In this document: positions 8,481 through 17,340 of the stretch, piece after piece
Layout of the letters: each line of letters opens with the position of its first letter
Position numbering within the stretch: the stretch's first letter is position 1
Assembly (NCBI GenBank): GCA_017399625.1
Contig: JAFQBT010000132.1
Coordinates: 1 to 34,063 of the forward strand
Length of the DNA stretch: 34,063 nt
Origin: Oscillospiraceae bacterium
Lineage (GTDB): Bacteria > Bacillota > Clostridia > Oscillospirales > Ruminococcaceae
Direction: 5' to 3'
The notes under the pieces: generated by a model
Databases searched by the model: none
Told to the model about the DNA's origin: nothing
Seen by the model: the letters and a program-made list of their open reading frames with translations, nothing else
Program-made: the position numbers and the translations under genes

Positions 8481-9404
8481 TTATGCGTTGTTGAGAAGCC
8501 GGAGTTCCTCATCGGAAAGGGAAATATCCGTACCTTTGAGGTTGCTTACGAAATGTTCAGCATTTGAGGAACCGAAGAGAGGGATAACCCTTGGGAATCC
8601 TTCACAGCGGTGGAGATTCACCATCCATGCAACAGCAAGAGCGCTTGCGGTTGTTCCTTTTTCCATCGCCATTTTTTTGAGGAAATCAAGTCTTTCGCCG
8701 GCAACAAGTTCGGAAGGAAGACGGTCGGGATTTTCGTAACCGCCTTTTGCAAGACAGGAATATGCAACAAGAGGAATGTTCTTTGCCTCGAGATAGCGAA
8801 GACGTTCGCGGTCGGCATATTCGTTGAAAATATACTGAGGAGCAATATCGCCTCTTGCTTTGAGATAGGTGAACCATTGCTGCATCACGGTGAAAGGTGT
8901 TTTTGCAACGGAGTTTGCCTCGGCAAATCTCCATGTATCATAGTTGCTTCCGCCGAGATGCCGGACTTTTCCTTTTTCGATGAGGGAATGGAAGGCTTCC
9001 ATTGTTTCCTCAATGGGAGTGCTGATATCGTCGGTGTGGGCGTAATAAAGATCGATATAATCGGTTTTGAGTTTGCGAAGGCTTTCGTCGATCCAGTATT
9101 CGATCTGTTCCTTACGGAGTCCCTGACCTTCGCCGTGGCGGTCGAATCCGACTTTTGTGGCAAGAACGATCTTATCGCGGCATTTCCGGCTTTCGAAATA
9201 TTCTCCGAGGAGAGTTTCGCTTTCGTCGCCGGTTCCCTGCCAATGGGCATAGTTGTTTGAGGTATCGATAAAATTTCCGCCCATATCGATATAGGCATCG
9301 AGCACGGCAAATGCATCTTTCTTCGAGGTGGTTGTGCCGAAGTTCATTGCGCCGAGGGCAACATCCGATACTTCGAGTCCGTTGGGTAAAATCAGTTTTT
9401 CCAT
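8481..9404 (-). CDS. Aldo/keto reductase
   Basis: The 307-residue NADPH-dependent oxidoreductase has the (beta/alpha)8 AKR fold. Family features are VALGAMNFGTTTSKKDAF near the N-terminus, the GGNFIDTSNNYAHW block containing the catalytic Asp and Tyr, the KVGFDRHGEGQG strand with the catalytic Lys, YIDLYYAHTDD with the His, and the C-terminal cofactor segment VIPLFGSSNAEHF. The frame is open 57 nt further upstream, but the ATG at 9404 has an AGGAAG-type site and gives MEKLILPNGLEVSDVAL, the expected start. It is transcribed divergently from galK and could act on a sugar-derived aldehyde or ketone. The natural substrate cannot be told from the sequence. Confidence 0.9.
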   Translation of the reverse strand: MEKLILPNGLEVSDVALGAMNFGTTTSKKDAFAVLDAYIDMGGNFIDTSNNYAHWQGTGDESETLLGEYFESRKCRDKIVLATKVGFDRHGEGQGLRKEQIEYWIDESLRKLKTDYIDLYYAHTDDISTPIEETMEAFHSLIEKGKVRHLGGSNYDTWRFAEANSVAKTPFTVMQQWFTYLKARGDIAPQYIFNEYADRERLRYLEAKNIPLVAYSCLAKGGYENPDRLPSELVAGERLDFLKKMAMEKGTTASALAVAWMVNLHRCEGFPRVIPLFGSSNAEHFVSNLKGTDISLSDEELRLLNNA

Positions 9405-9437
9405 AAAGACTTCTTCCTTTCCTTGGGCTTTGATTCC

Positions 9438-9466
9438 ATTATAACCCATGGCACCGGGCAAAGCAA
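9438..9466 (-). promoter_or_regulatory. Promoter of the aldo/keto reductase gene
   Basis: On the minus strand TTGCTT (9466-9461), a 17-nt spacer and TATAAT (9443-9438) are followed by the AKR start about 35 nt downstream. The -10 is a perfect match. Confidence 0.7.
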
Positions 9467-9516
9467 TGGAAAACCCGAAAAAATCCGATTACAAAGGGCT
9501 TTTTTGCCTTTTTCTA

Positions 9517-9545
9517 TTCCTTTTTGTTTTTATAAGATGTATAAT
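9517..9545 (+). promoter_or_regulatory. Probable promoter of the gal operon
   Basis: A perfect TATAAT (9540-9545) lies 29 nt before the galK ATG. The hexamer 17 nt upstream (TTCCTT, 9517-9522) is a poor -35, so activator help is possible. The mgl palindrome is not repeated here. Confidence 0.5.
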
Positions 9546-9574
9546 AAAGAAAAGATAATCAGGGGGTATGTGCA

Positions 9575-10789
9575 ATGATGACATCCGTACTTAAAATTGA
9601 TCCGGCGCAGAGGGATATTTTGGATTCCGGATTTGAAGCTGTTTTCGGAGAAAAACCGGAACGTTATTTTTCCGCGCCCGGACGCACCGAAATCGGAGGA
9701 AACCACACGGACCATCAGCGGGGAAGAGTTCTTGCGGCGGCGGTCAATCTCGATACCGTTGCGGCGGTGCGCCTTAACGGAACAGATAAAATCCGCATTC
9801 TTTCAAAAGGCTACCCAATGTGCGAAATAGATATTAACGAACTTGTTCCAAACGAGAGAGAAATAAACACAACCCCGGCTCTTATAAGAGGAGTTGCGGC
9901 ACGTTTTGAACAGCTCGGCTGTGAGATAAAAGGTTTTGACGCATATTGCGAATCCACTGTTCTTCCCGGAAGCGGACTTTCTTCCTCCGCCGCTTATGAA
10001 GTTCTCATCGGAACCATCATCAACCACATGTTCTTTGATGCAAAAGTTTCCCAGGCGGAAGTTGCACAGATCGGACAGTATGCGGAAAATGTTTTCTTCG
10101 GAAAACCCTGCGGACTTATGGACCAGACCGCTTCCGCTGTAGGAAATCTTGTTACCATTGATTTTTTTGATAAGGAGCACCCGGTAATAAAACCGGTGGA
10201 TTTTGATTTTTCCTCCTGCGGTCATGTGCTTTGCATCATCGACACAAAAGCAAGCCACGCGGATCTTACGGATGAATATGCGGCTATCCCCGGCGAAATA
10301 AAAATGATTGCGGAATATTTCGGAAAAGAAGTCCTTACCGAAATCGACGAAAAGGATTTCTTTGCCGCAATTCCGAAGCTCCGTGAAAAATGCGGAGACA
10401 GAGCAGTTATGCGTTCCATTCATTTTTATCAGGAAAATGCCCGCGTTCCGAAACAGGTTGAAGCCCTTGAAAAAGGCGATTTTGAAACTTTCCTCAGGCT
10501 CGTAAAGGAAAGCGGATATTCTTCTTATATGTATCTCCAGAACGTAATTCCCGCCGGATATAAGGAGCATCAGGACGTTGCCCTTGCCCTTGCGGTATGC
10601 GAACATCTTCTTGATGGAAAAGGCGCATACAGAGTTCACGGAGGCGGTTTTGCCGGAACAGTTCAGGCCTTTGTTCCTTTCGAGATTCTCGAAAGATTCC
10701 GTGAAGGAATCGACAGTGTTCTTGGTGAAGGAGCCTGCCATGTGCTCGATATCCGTCCCCAGGGCGGCGTTGAAATGGAGGCAGATTAA
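9575..10789 (+). CDS. galK: Galactokinase
   Basis: The 404-residue GHMP-family kinase phosphorylates alpha-D-galactose to galactose-1-phosphate, the first committed Leloir step. The galactokinase signature appears as PGRTEIGGNHTDHQRGR (residues 35-51), in which the usual LIGEHTDY is altered to EIGGNHTDHQ, a variant common in Clostridia. The ATP-binding GHMP motif is LPGSGLSSSAAYE, and the C-terminal RVHGGGFAGTVQAF completes the family pattern. AGGGGG at 9561-9566 serves the ATG at 9575 (a second in-frame ATG follows at once). Its stop codon overlaps the galT start by one base. Length and motifs fit full-length galactokinase. Confidence 0.95.
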   Translation: MMTSVLKIDPAQRDILDSGFEAVFGEKPERYFSAPGRTEIGGNHTDHQRGRVLAAAVNLDTVAAVRLNGTDKIRILSKGYPMCEIDINELVPNEREINTTPALIRGVAARFEQLGCEIKGFDAYCESTVLPGSGLSSSAAYEVLIGTIINHMFFDAKVSQAEVAQIGQYAENVFFGKPCGLMDQTASAVGNLVTIDFFDKEHPVIKPVDFDFSSCGHVLCIIDTKASHADLTDEYAAIPGEIKMIAEYFGKEVLTEIDEKDFFAAIPKLREKCGDRAVMRSIHFYQENARVPKQVEALEKGDFETFLRLVKESGYSSYMYLQNVIPAGYKEHQDVALALAVCEHLLDGKGAYRVHGGGFAGTVQAFVPFEILERFREGIDSVLGEGACHVLDIRPQGGVEMEAD

Positions 10790-12291
10790 TGAAAATCGAA
10801 ACATATATCGATGCCCTTGTTTCCTATGCCATGAACACCGGTCTTGCCGATCCGGAGGACCATTGGGTTTTGATAAACAGGATTCTTGATATTCTTGGAA
10901 AACCTGATTATGAACCTTCTGACGAACCCCAGCCGGAAGATATTGAGGAAATTCTTGCGGGAATCCTTGAATATGCCGTTGAAAACGGTCTTTGCGACGA
11001 CAACATAACCGCAAAGGATATTTTTGACACAAGAATAATGGGCGCCGTTACCCCCATGCCGAGAGAAGTTATCAGAACCTTTTGGGAAAAATATGAAAAA
11101 AATCCCGTTGAGGCAACGGATTGGTATTATAAATTTTCCTGCGATACGGATTATATCCGCCGCTACCGCATAGAAAAGGATATGCGATGGAAATACCCTT
11201 GCGAATACGGCGACCTTGATGTTACAATAAACCTTTCCAAACCTGAAAAAGATCCGAAGGCTATTGCGGCGGCGAAAAATGCTCCCCAGACAGCATATCC
11301 GAAATGCCAGCTCTGCGCCGAAAACGAGGGCTATGCCGGAAGAATGAACCATCCGGCAAGGGCAAATCACCGCATTATTCCCATAAAGATATGCGGTGCG
11401 GACTGGTGTTTGCAATATTCTCCGTATGTTTATTATAATGAGCACTGCATCGTGCTCAACGAAAAACATATTCCCATGAAGATAGACAAATCCGCTTTTG
11501 AAAAACTTCTGGATTTTGTCCGTATCTTCCCGCATTATTTTGTGGGTTCGAATGCGGATCTTCCGATTGTCGGAGGTTCGATTTTAAGCCACGAACATTT
11601 CCAGGGCGGACATTATACTTTTGCGATGGAAACCGCAGAAATCAGGGAAAAAGTTGTTTTCAAAGGCTTTGAGGATATAGAATCCGGAATAGTCAACTGG
11701 CCCATGAGCGTTATCCGCCTTCGGGGAAAGGATTCGGCAAGAATTGCGGATCTGGCGGATAAGATACTCGGAATCTGGAGAGGATACAGCGACGAAAGCG
11801 TTTCTGTAATCGCTTTTTCCGATGGTCAGCCCCACAATACAATAACTCCCATTGCCCGCCGCAGAGGAGAGGATTTTGAACTTGACCTTGTTCTTCGCTG
11901 CAACATCACAACCGAAGAACATCCTCTCGGAGTTTTCCATCCTCATGCAGATAAACACCATATCAAAAAGGAAAACATCGGACTTATCGAAGTAATGGGT
12001 CTTGCGGTTCTTCCCAGCAGACTTAAAAAGGAACTTTCTGACCTTGCAAAGGCCGCAGTTTCCGGAAAAGATGTTTCTGCGGACGAAAACCTTTCCAAGC
12101 ATGCGGAATGGCTTTCTGAACTTAAAGAAAAATATACGTTCACCGAAGAAAACGCAGCGGATATAATCCTTAAGGAAACCGGAAAAGTTTTTGCGGAAGT
12201 TCTTGAGGATGCGGGTGTTTATAAAAATAATTCTGAAGGACAATCTGCTTTCCTCGGATTCATAGATGCAGTAAATAAGGAGGCAAATTAA
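10789..12291 (+). CDS. galT: UDP-glucose--hexose-1-phosphate uridylyltransferase, Firmicutes-type
   Basis: The 500-residue enzyme exchanges UMP between UDP-glucose and galactose-1-phosphate. It is the long Firmicutes-type GalT (about 490-500 residues) rather than the roughly 350-residue E. coli type. The segments VGGSILSHEHFQGG and CQLCAENEGYAGRMNHPARANH, and the conserved C-terminal half, are typical. The active-site His-x-His is represented by the HEH of SHEHFQGG. GGAGG inside the galK end precedes the ATG, and the start overlaps the galK TAA (TAATG), suggesting coupled translation. The galE ATG follows the galT stop with no gap. Confidence 0.95.
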   Translation: MKIETYIDALVSYAMNTGLADPEDHWVLINRILDILGKPDYEPSDEPQPEDIEEILAGILEYAVENGLCDDNITAKDIFDTRIMGAVTPMPREVIRTFWEKYEKNPVEATDWYYKFSCDTDYIRRYRIEKDMRWKYPCEYGDLDVTINLSKPEKDPKAIAAAKNAPQTAYPKCQLCAENEGYAGRMNHPARANHRIIPIKICGADWCLQYSPYVYYNEHCIVLNEKHIPMKIDKSAFEKLLDFVRIFPHYFVGSNADLPIVGGSILSHEHFQGGHYTFAMETAEIREKVVFKGFEDIESGIVNWPMSVIRLRGKDSARIADLADKILGIWRGYSDESVSVIAFSDGQPHNTITPIARRRGEDFELDLVLRCNITTEEHPLGVFHPHADKHHIKKENIGLIEVMGLAVLPSRLKKELSDLAKAAVSGKDVSADENLSKHAEWLSELKEKYTFTEENAADIILKETGKVFAEVLEDAGVYKNNSEGQSAFLGFIDAVNKEAN

Positions 12292-13293
12292 ATGAAAGTA
12301 TTGGTAACCGGCGGCGCCGGATATATCGGAAGCCACACCGTTGTTGAACTTATCAATGCGGGTTATGAACCGATTATTGTTGACGACCTTTCCAACGCAA
12401 AGGAAGACGTTATCGACAGAATCGAAACCATAACCGGAGTTCGTCCTGTTTTTTATAAAATGGACTGCAAAAACAAGGAGGATATGCGCAAAATTTTCTC
12501 CGAAAATAAAATCGATGCGATAATCCATTTTGCGGCATATAAAGCTGTTGGCGAAAGCGTTAAGATTCCGCTTGAATATTACAGAAACAACATCGATTCC
12601 ACCCTTACCCTTATGGAAGTTATGGAAGAATTCGGATGCAAAAAATTTGTTTTCTCCTCTTCCGCAACTGTATATGGTCCCAACAACCCCTATCCTTATA
12701 AAGAGGATATGAAGGCCATCGAATCTTCGAGCCCCTATGGCTGGACAAAGGTTATGATTGAAAGGATCCTTACTGACTATGTCACCGCACATCCGGATTT
12801 CTGTGCTATTCTTCTCCGCTATTTCAATCCAATCGGTTCACATCCTTCCGGTCTTCTTGGCGATGACCCCAACGGAATCCCGAATAACCTTATGCCCTAT
12901 ATCAGCCGCGTTGCCGCAGGCAAACTTGAAAAACTCACCATTTTCGGTGACGATTATCCGACTCCGGACGGAACCTGCCAGCGCGACTATCTCCATGTTG
13001 TCGATCTTGCTGTGGGCCATCTTGATGCTCTCGAATATGCCGAAAATCATGAAGGCGTTGAAGCCATCAACCTCGGAACCGGAAACGGTGTTTCCGTAAT
13101 GGAACTTGTTAATGCATTCAACGAAGCAAACGATATGGAGCTTCCTTACGTAATCGGTCCCCGCCGCGAAGGCGACCTTCCTGCCTTCTGGGCAGATGCG
13201 CAGAAGGCAAAAAATCTCCTTGGCTGGGAAGCAAAATATACGGTGGAGGATATGTGCAAAAGCGCCTGGGAATTTGTTAAAAAACAGATGTGA
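12292..13293 (+). CDS. galE: UDP-glucose 4-epimerase
   Basis: The 333-residue NAD-dependent short-chain dehydrogenase family enzyme interconverts UDP-galactose and UDP-glucose, regenerating the galT substrate. The Rossmann motif GGAGYIGSHT (7-16), the DDLSNA segment, FAAYKAVGESV, the SSSATVYG block supplying the catalytic Ser/Thr, and Tyr149-x-x-x-Lys153 in PYGWTK are all present. Length matches the family (330-340). AAGGAGG lies near the end of galT, 8-9 nt before the ATG at 12292. Third gene of the gal operon. Confidence 0.97.
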   Translation: MKVLVTGGAGYIGSHTVVELINAGYEPIIVDDLSNAKEDVIDRIETITGVRPVFYKMDCKNKEDMRKIFSENKIDAIIHFAAYKAVGESVKIPLEYYRNNIDSTLTLMEVMEEFGCKKFVFSSSATVYGPNNPYPYKEDMKAIESSSPYGWTKVMIERILTDYVTAHPDFCAILLRYFNPIGSHPSGLLGDDPNGIPNNLMPYISRVAAGKLEKLTIFGDDYPTPDGTCQRDYLHVVDLAVGHLDALEYAENHEGVEAINLGTGNGVSVMELVNAFNEANDMELPYVIGPRREGDLPAFWADAQKAKNLLGWEAKYTVEDMCKSAWEFVKKQM

Positions 13294-13329
13294 TCCCGGA
13301 GAACTGATAAAGAAAAGGTTGATTTTCTT

Positions 13330-14349
13330 ATGGAAATTTTTAAAGAGCCTTTCGGAAAACTTTCGGACGGAACGGAGGTTTTCCGCTGGAATATTATAAA
13401 CGAAAATGGTTTCACCGCAAAAATTCTTGATTATGGTGCAACCGTACAATCTCTGATAGTTCCGGATAAAAACGGAGACCCTGTTGACGTTGTACTCGGG
13501 CATGATACGATCGAAGAATATGTTATCGGAGATTGCTATCTCGGTGCGACCATCGGAAGAGTCGGAAACCGAATAAAAGAAGGCAGATTTGAGCTTAACG
13601 GCAAAAAATACGAGCTTTATATCAACAATGGTCCAAACCACCTCCACGGCGGAAAAAAAGGTTTTGACAGATTTGTATGGGATTCGAAGCAGGAAGGAGA
13701 TTTTGTTGTTTTTTCAAGAATTTCTCCGGACGGTGAAGAGGGATATCCCGGAAACCTTGAAATAAGCGTTAAAATGGGATGGAAGGAAAACAGCTTCACC
13801 ATTGAATACGAAGCGGTAACCGATAAGGATACGGTCATAAACCTTACCAACCACAGCTATTTTAACCTTAACGGAGCGGGAAGCGGAGATATCCATAACC
13901 ACGTTCTTGAGATGAATGCGGACAGATTTACAGTTTGTGATGAAAACTGCCTTCCGACCGGCGAACTTGCATCCGTCGAAGGAACCGCCATGGATTTTCG
14001 CAAAGCGAAAACTATCGGAAAAGATATCGACAGCGACGAACCATGCGTAAAACTTTCGAACGGGTATGATTCCACCTTTGTGATAAGCGGGCATCCTTTT
14101 GCAAAAGCCACCGGCGACATAAGCGGGATCACCCTTGCGGCGGATACCGACCAGCCCGGAGTTCAGCTTTATACCGCAAATTTCCTCACCGACAGAAACG
14201 GAAAAGGCGGGCTTGATTGTGGAGAGAGAAGTGCTTTCTGCCTTGAAACACAGCATTTTCCGGACAGTATCCATCATCCGGAATGGCCGGACACCGTTCT
14301 CCGGAAAGGAGAAAAATTCAGAAGCTTTACAACCTATACCTTTGGTTGA
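13330..14349 (+). CDS. galM: Galactose mutarotase (aldose 1-epimerase)
   Basis: The 339-residue enzyme interconverts the beta and alpha anomers of galactose, producing the alpha form used by galactokinase. Family blocks include DYGATVQSLIVPDKNG, GATIGRVGNRIKEGRFELNGK, NNGPNHLHGGKKGFD with the catalytic His, TNHSYFNLNG with the second His, and the C-terminal CLETQHFPDSIHHP with the catalytic Glu. The start at 13330 has a modest AAAAGG site about 11 nt upstream, weaker than those of the genes before it. It is the last gal gene and is followed at once by a strong terminator. Confidence 0.94.
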   Translation: MEIFKEPFGKLSDGTEVFRWNIINENGFTAKILDYGATVQSLIVPDKNGDPVDVVLGHDTIEEYVIGDCYLGATIGRVGNRIKEGRFELNGKKYELYINNGPNHLHGGKKGFDRFVWDSKQEGDFVVFSRISPDGEEGYPGNLEISVKMGWKENSFTIEYEAVTDKDTVINLTNHSYFNLNGAGSGDIHNHVLEMNADRFTVCDENCLPTGELASVEGTAMDFRKAKTIGKDIDSDEPCVKLSNGYDSTFVISGHPFAKATGDISGITLAADTDQPGVQLYTANFLTDRNGKGGLDCGERSAFCLETQHFPDSIHHPEWPDTVLRKGEKFRSFTTYTFG

Positions 14350-14350
14350 A

Positions 14351-14385
14351 AAAATGCCCTGCAATGGAGATTGCAGGGCATTTTT
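14351..14385 (+). terminator. Terminator of the gal operon
   Basis: A 15-bp perfect stem (AAAATGCCCTGCAAT / ATTGCAGGGCATTTT) with a GGAG loop ends in a T-run directly after the galM stop. Confidence 0.9.
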
Positions 14386-14389
14386 GTTG

Positions 14390-14417
14390 TTGAAAAATCC
14401 TGATAAAAAGCTATAAT
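14390..14417 (+). promoter_or_regulatory. Promoter of the nucleoside salvage pair
   Basis: TTGAAA (14390-14395), a 16-nt spacer and a perfect TATAAT (14412-14417) lie between the gal terminator and the nucleoside hydrolase, so this is an independent unit. Confidence 0.78.
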
Positions 14418-14445
14418 TAGATTATAGAAAGGGAGGTATTTTGCT

Positions 14446-15378
14446 ATGGAAAAAACGAAAATCATTCTTGACTGTGACCCCGGTCACGACGACGCTGTTG
14501 CAATAATTCTTGCGGGAAAAAACCCGGCAATCGATCTTCTCGGAATCACCATTGTTTCCGGAAACCAGACTCTTGATAAAACCGTGCGCAACGCGCTGAA
14601 CGTTGTGCAGCATCTCGGAATCGATGTTCCGGTCTATGGCGGATGCACCGAACCGATGGTCCGCAAAAAAGTTGTTGCGGGGGATATCCACGGCGAAAGC
14701 GGACTTGACGGTCCCGTTTTCCCTCCTCTTGAAAGAAAACCCGAACCGGAGCACGCGGTCAATTTCATGATCCGCACCCTTATGGAATCCGAAGGCGATA
14801 TCACCGTTGTTACCACCGGCCCCATGACAAACCTTGCAATGGCAATGAGAATGGAACCGAAAATCGCTGAAAAAATAAAACAGATCGTTCTCATGGGCGG
14901 CGCCATCGCCAACGGAAACGTAAGCCCTGCGGCGGAATTCAACATCATGGCGGATGCGGAAGCGGCATACGTCTGCTTCACAAGCGGAAGACCCATTACC
15001 ATGGTCGGTCTTGATGTCACCAGAAAAGTTCTCTGCTATCCGGAAATCGTTGAGCGCATGGGAAAAATCGAAAACCGCGCATCAAAGCTTTTTGTTGACC
15101 TTATGGGACATTTCTGCAAGACCCAGAAGGAAGTTTTCGGCTGGGAAGGCGGTCCTCTCCATGACCCGGTAACCCTTGCGTATCTCATCGATCCCTCTGT
15201 GCTCAAAGTAAAACCCATGAATGTCCGCATCGACATCCGCTCCACCGATTCTTACGGAAGAACGAACTGCGACGTTTTTGATTATCTCCATCTGCCCCAT
15301 ACTGCGGACGTTGCAATGGATATTGACGTTGAACGCTTCTGGGATATCATCGAAGAAAACATCCGTCTTTATGACTGA
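14446..15378 (+). CDS. Inosine-uridine preferring nucleoside hydrolase family protein
   Basis: The 310-residue enzyme hydrolyses ribonucleosides to free base and ribose. The calcium-binding signature DCDPGHDDAVAIILA (residues 8-22), with its paired Asp residues, is diagnostic. VVTTGPMTNLAMAM and EFNIMADAEAA (Asn and Asp sugar contacts) follow, and LHDPVTLAYLIDP carries the late conserved His-Asp. GGGAGG at 14431 serves the ATG at 14446. It stands directly before a ribokinase-like gene, which would phosphorylate the released ribose; together they make a nucleoside salvage cassette. The preferred base (Rih A, B or C type) cannot be assigned by eye. Confidence 0.92.
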   Translation: MEKTKIILDCDPGHDDAVAIILAGKNPAIDLLGITIVSGNQTLDKTVRNALNVVQHLGIDVPVYGGCTEPMVRKKVVAGDIHGESGLDGPVFPPLERKPEPEHAVNFMIRTLMESEGDITVVTTGPMTNLAMAMRMEPKIAEKIKQIVLMGGAIANGNVSPAAEFNIMADAEAAYVCFTSGRPITMVGLDVTRKVLCYPEIVERMGKIENRASKLFVDLMGHFCKTQKEVFGWEGGPLHDPVTLAYLIDPSVLKVKPMNVRIDIRSTDSYGRTNCDVFDYLHLPHTADVAMDIDVERFWDIIEENIRLYD

Positions 15379-15389
15379 AAGGACTAAAA

Positions 15390-16286
15390 ATGAAGGTTCT
15401 CTGTTTCGGTTCGCTGAATATCGACTATACATATAAAGTTGAGCATTTTGTTGCAAAAGGCGAAACCCTTTCCTCTGAATCGCTGAACGTTTTCAGCGGC
15501 GGAAAAGGGCTTAATCAGTCCGTTGCCCTTGCAAAAGCTGGAGCAAAAACTTTCCATGCGGGTGCCATCGGCGAAGAGGGAAGATTCCTTGCTGAGGAAC
15601 TTTCCGCCGCCGGGGTCAACACGGATTTTGTGGAAATCCGTAAGGATATCCGCACCGGGCACGCCATAATCCAGAACAGCTCTGACGGTGACAACTGCAT
15701 CCTCCTTTTCGGCGGAGCAAACCGTTCCATTACCCATGAGCAGGCGGAAAAAGTGCTTGAGCATTTCGAAAAAGGCGACGTGCTCGTTCTGCAGAACGAA
15801 ATCAGCAGCCTTGAGCATATTCTGAGCACGGGTAAGGAAAAAGGAATGAAGGTCGTGCTCAACCCTTCACCGATAGATGATTCTCTGCTCGGAATGGATA
15901 TCAGCAAGGCAGATATCCTTATCCTCAACGAAGTCGAAGCCGGAAGAATCCTTGGAAAAGAAGTTCCGGAAGGGGAAAAAGCCGCGGCTGAACTTTCGGA
16001 AAAATTCCCGGAAACGGATATCGTGCTCACAATGGGCGAAAAAGGTTCGTTCTTTAAAAATTCCGGGAAAAGCGCATTCCAGCCGGCTTTCAGGGTGAAG
16101 GCAGTGGATACCACAGCCGCAGGAGATACCTATACCGGATATTTTGTCGCCGGAATCATGGAAGGTCTTCCTCCGGAAAAAGCGATGGAGCTCGCTTCAA
16201 AAGCCTCCGCAATTGCGGTAACAAAACCCGGAGCATCCCCCTCAGTTCCGGAAAGGGCGGAAGTTGAAGCTTTTGGAAAAGATTGA
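15390..16286 (+). CDS. rbsK: PfkB-family kinase, probably ribokinase
   Basis: The 298-residue PfkB-family kinase shows the N-terminal GGKGLNQSVALAKAGAKTF (sugar-binding GGK-N motif), NPSPIDDSLL, ADILILNEVEAG (the NxxE metal motif), a TMGEKGSFF strand and the PfkB signature DTTAAGDTYTGYF, where the last Asp is the catalytic base. These are ribokinase features, and the gene follows a nucleoside hydrolase by 11 nt, which supports ribose as the substrate. An AAAGGA site overlaps the end of the previous gene. Other pentose or deoxyribose substrates are possible; the kinase class is certain, the exact sugar inferred. Confidence 0.85.
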   Translation: MKVLCFGSLNIDYTYKVEHFVAKGETLSSESLNVFSGGKGLNQSVALAKAGAKTFHAGAIGEEGRFLAEELSAAGVNTDFVEIRKDIRTGHAIIQNSSDGDNCILLFGGANRSITHEQAEKVLEHFEKGDVLVLQNEISSLEHILSTGKEKGMKVVLNPSPIDDSLLGMDISKADILILNEVEAGRILGKEVPEGEKAAAELSEKFPETDIVLTMGEKGSFFKNSGKSAFQPAFRVKAVDTTAAGDTYTGYFVAGIMEGLPPEKAMELASKASAIAVTKPGASPSVPERAEVEAFGKD

Positions 16287-16295
16287 TATAACAAA

Positions 16296-16324
16296 AAAAT
16301 CCCCGGCCGAAGGCCGGGGATTTT
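16296..16324. terminator. Bidirectional terminator between rbsK and nagB
   Basis: A GC-rich stem (AAAATCCCCGGCC / GGCCGGGGATTTT) with a GAA loop lies between the two converging genes and has A and T tracts at its ends. Confidence 0.9.
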
Positions 16325-16330
16325 CTGCGT

Positions 16331-17116
16331 TTATTTTTCGTTTTTATAAATTTCCTTGAAATATTTATAGGTATCGACCTTCAGTTCGCCGCAGGAAGCT
16401 TCGTCGCAGGCGATTATGCTGTCCGGATGGAGCTGGAGCGCGCTTATGGTCCAGGCGTGATCAACGCCGCCTTCGATACAGTGGCGGAGAGCACGGGCTT
16501 TGTTATGACCGCTTACGAGGAGGAGGACCTGTTTTGCATCGCAGACCGTTCCGACGCCGACGGAAAGAGCTGTTTCCGGAACTTTTTCCGGGTCGTTTCC
16601 GAAGAAGCGGGAATTGACTATCCGGGTGTCTTCGGTAAGGGCGCGGATTCCGGTTCTGGAAGAAAGGGAAGTGAAGGGTTCGTTGAAGGCGATGTGTCCG
16701 TCAACTCCGCATCCGCCCATGAAAAGATCAATTCCGCCATAGGAAGAGATTTTTTCCTCATAGCGTCTGCATTCTTCCTCCGGGTCATTGGTCATTCCGT
16801 CGAGGATGTTGATGTTTTCCGCGGGAATGTCAATGTGGTTGAAGAAATTTTCGTGCATGAAATACCAGTAGCTCTGGTCATGTTCCTTCGGAAGACCGAC
16901 GTATTCATCCATATTGAAGGTGATGACGTTTTTAAAGCTGAGCTTGCCTTCCTTATACATTTCGATGAGGTTTCGGTAAACGCCGAGAGGAGAAGAGCCG
17001 GTGGGTAATCCAAGCACAAAGGGGCGGTCCTCTTTGTGTCCGTTAATGGCATCGGCAATATGCCTTGCCGCCCAGGAGCACATTTCATCGTAATCGTTTC
17101 TGATGATGACTTTCAT
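16331..17116 (-). CDS. nagB: Glucosamine-6-phosphate deaminase
   Basis: The 261-residue enzyme converts glucosamine-6-phosphate to fructose-6-phosphate and ammonia. The [16 protein letters not shown] phosphate loop, [18 protein letters not shown] with the catalytic Asp pair, [14 protein letters not shown] with the active-site Asp-x-His, and the [18 protein letters not shown] region all match NagB, and the length is typical (240-265). It is monocistronic in this window, with its own strong promoter and a shared terminator. nagA, which usually supplies the substrate, is not next to it. Confidence 0.96.
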   Translation of the reverse strand: MKVIIRNDYDEMCSWAARHIADAINGHKEDRPFVLGLPTGSSPLGVYRNLIEMYKEGKLSFKNVITFNMDEYVGLPKEHDQSYWYFMHENFFNHIDIPAENINILDGMTNDPEEECRRYEEKISSYGGIDLFMGGCGVDGHIAFNEPFTSLSSRTGIRALTEDTRIVNSRFFGNDPEKVPETALSVGVGTVCDAKQVLLLVSGHNKARALRHCIEGGVDHAWTISALQLHPDSIIACDEASCGELKVDTYKYFKEIYKNEK

Positions 17117-17188
17117 TTTTGTTCACGCTCCGTTTCAGAATAGAGAATCTATTAAAAATATAATAGTGCATGCGTAATTTATAGAAAC

Positions 17189-17217
17189 ATTATAACGATT
17201 TTGCCTCCGGATTTCAA
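17189..17217 (-). promoter_or_regulatory. Promoter of nagB
   Basis: On the minus strand TTGAAA (17217-17212), a 17-nt spacer and TATAAT (17194-17189) form a near-consensus sigma-A promoter about 70 nt before the nagB ATG. Confidence 0.82.
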
Positions 17218-17275
17218 TAAGGCGGAAAAAATTACATATACATGCACAAAAATTTTTTCTTCCGGAAGGAAAAAT

Positions 17276-17304
17276 TTGACCGGGAGGAAAGCAAGTGATA
17301 GAAT
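17276..17304 (+). promoter_or_regulatory. Promoter of the macro-domain gene
   Basis: TTGACC (17276-17281), a 17-nt spacer and TAGAAT (17299-17304) precede the macro-domain start by about 36 nt. Confidence 0.78.
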
Positions 17305-17340
17305 ATAAGCAGAAAAAAGGGAAGGGAAGTGCTTTTCGGA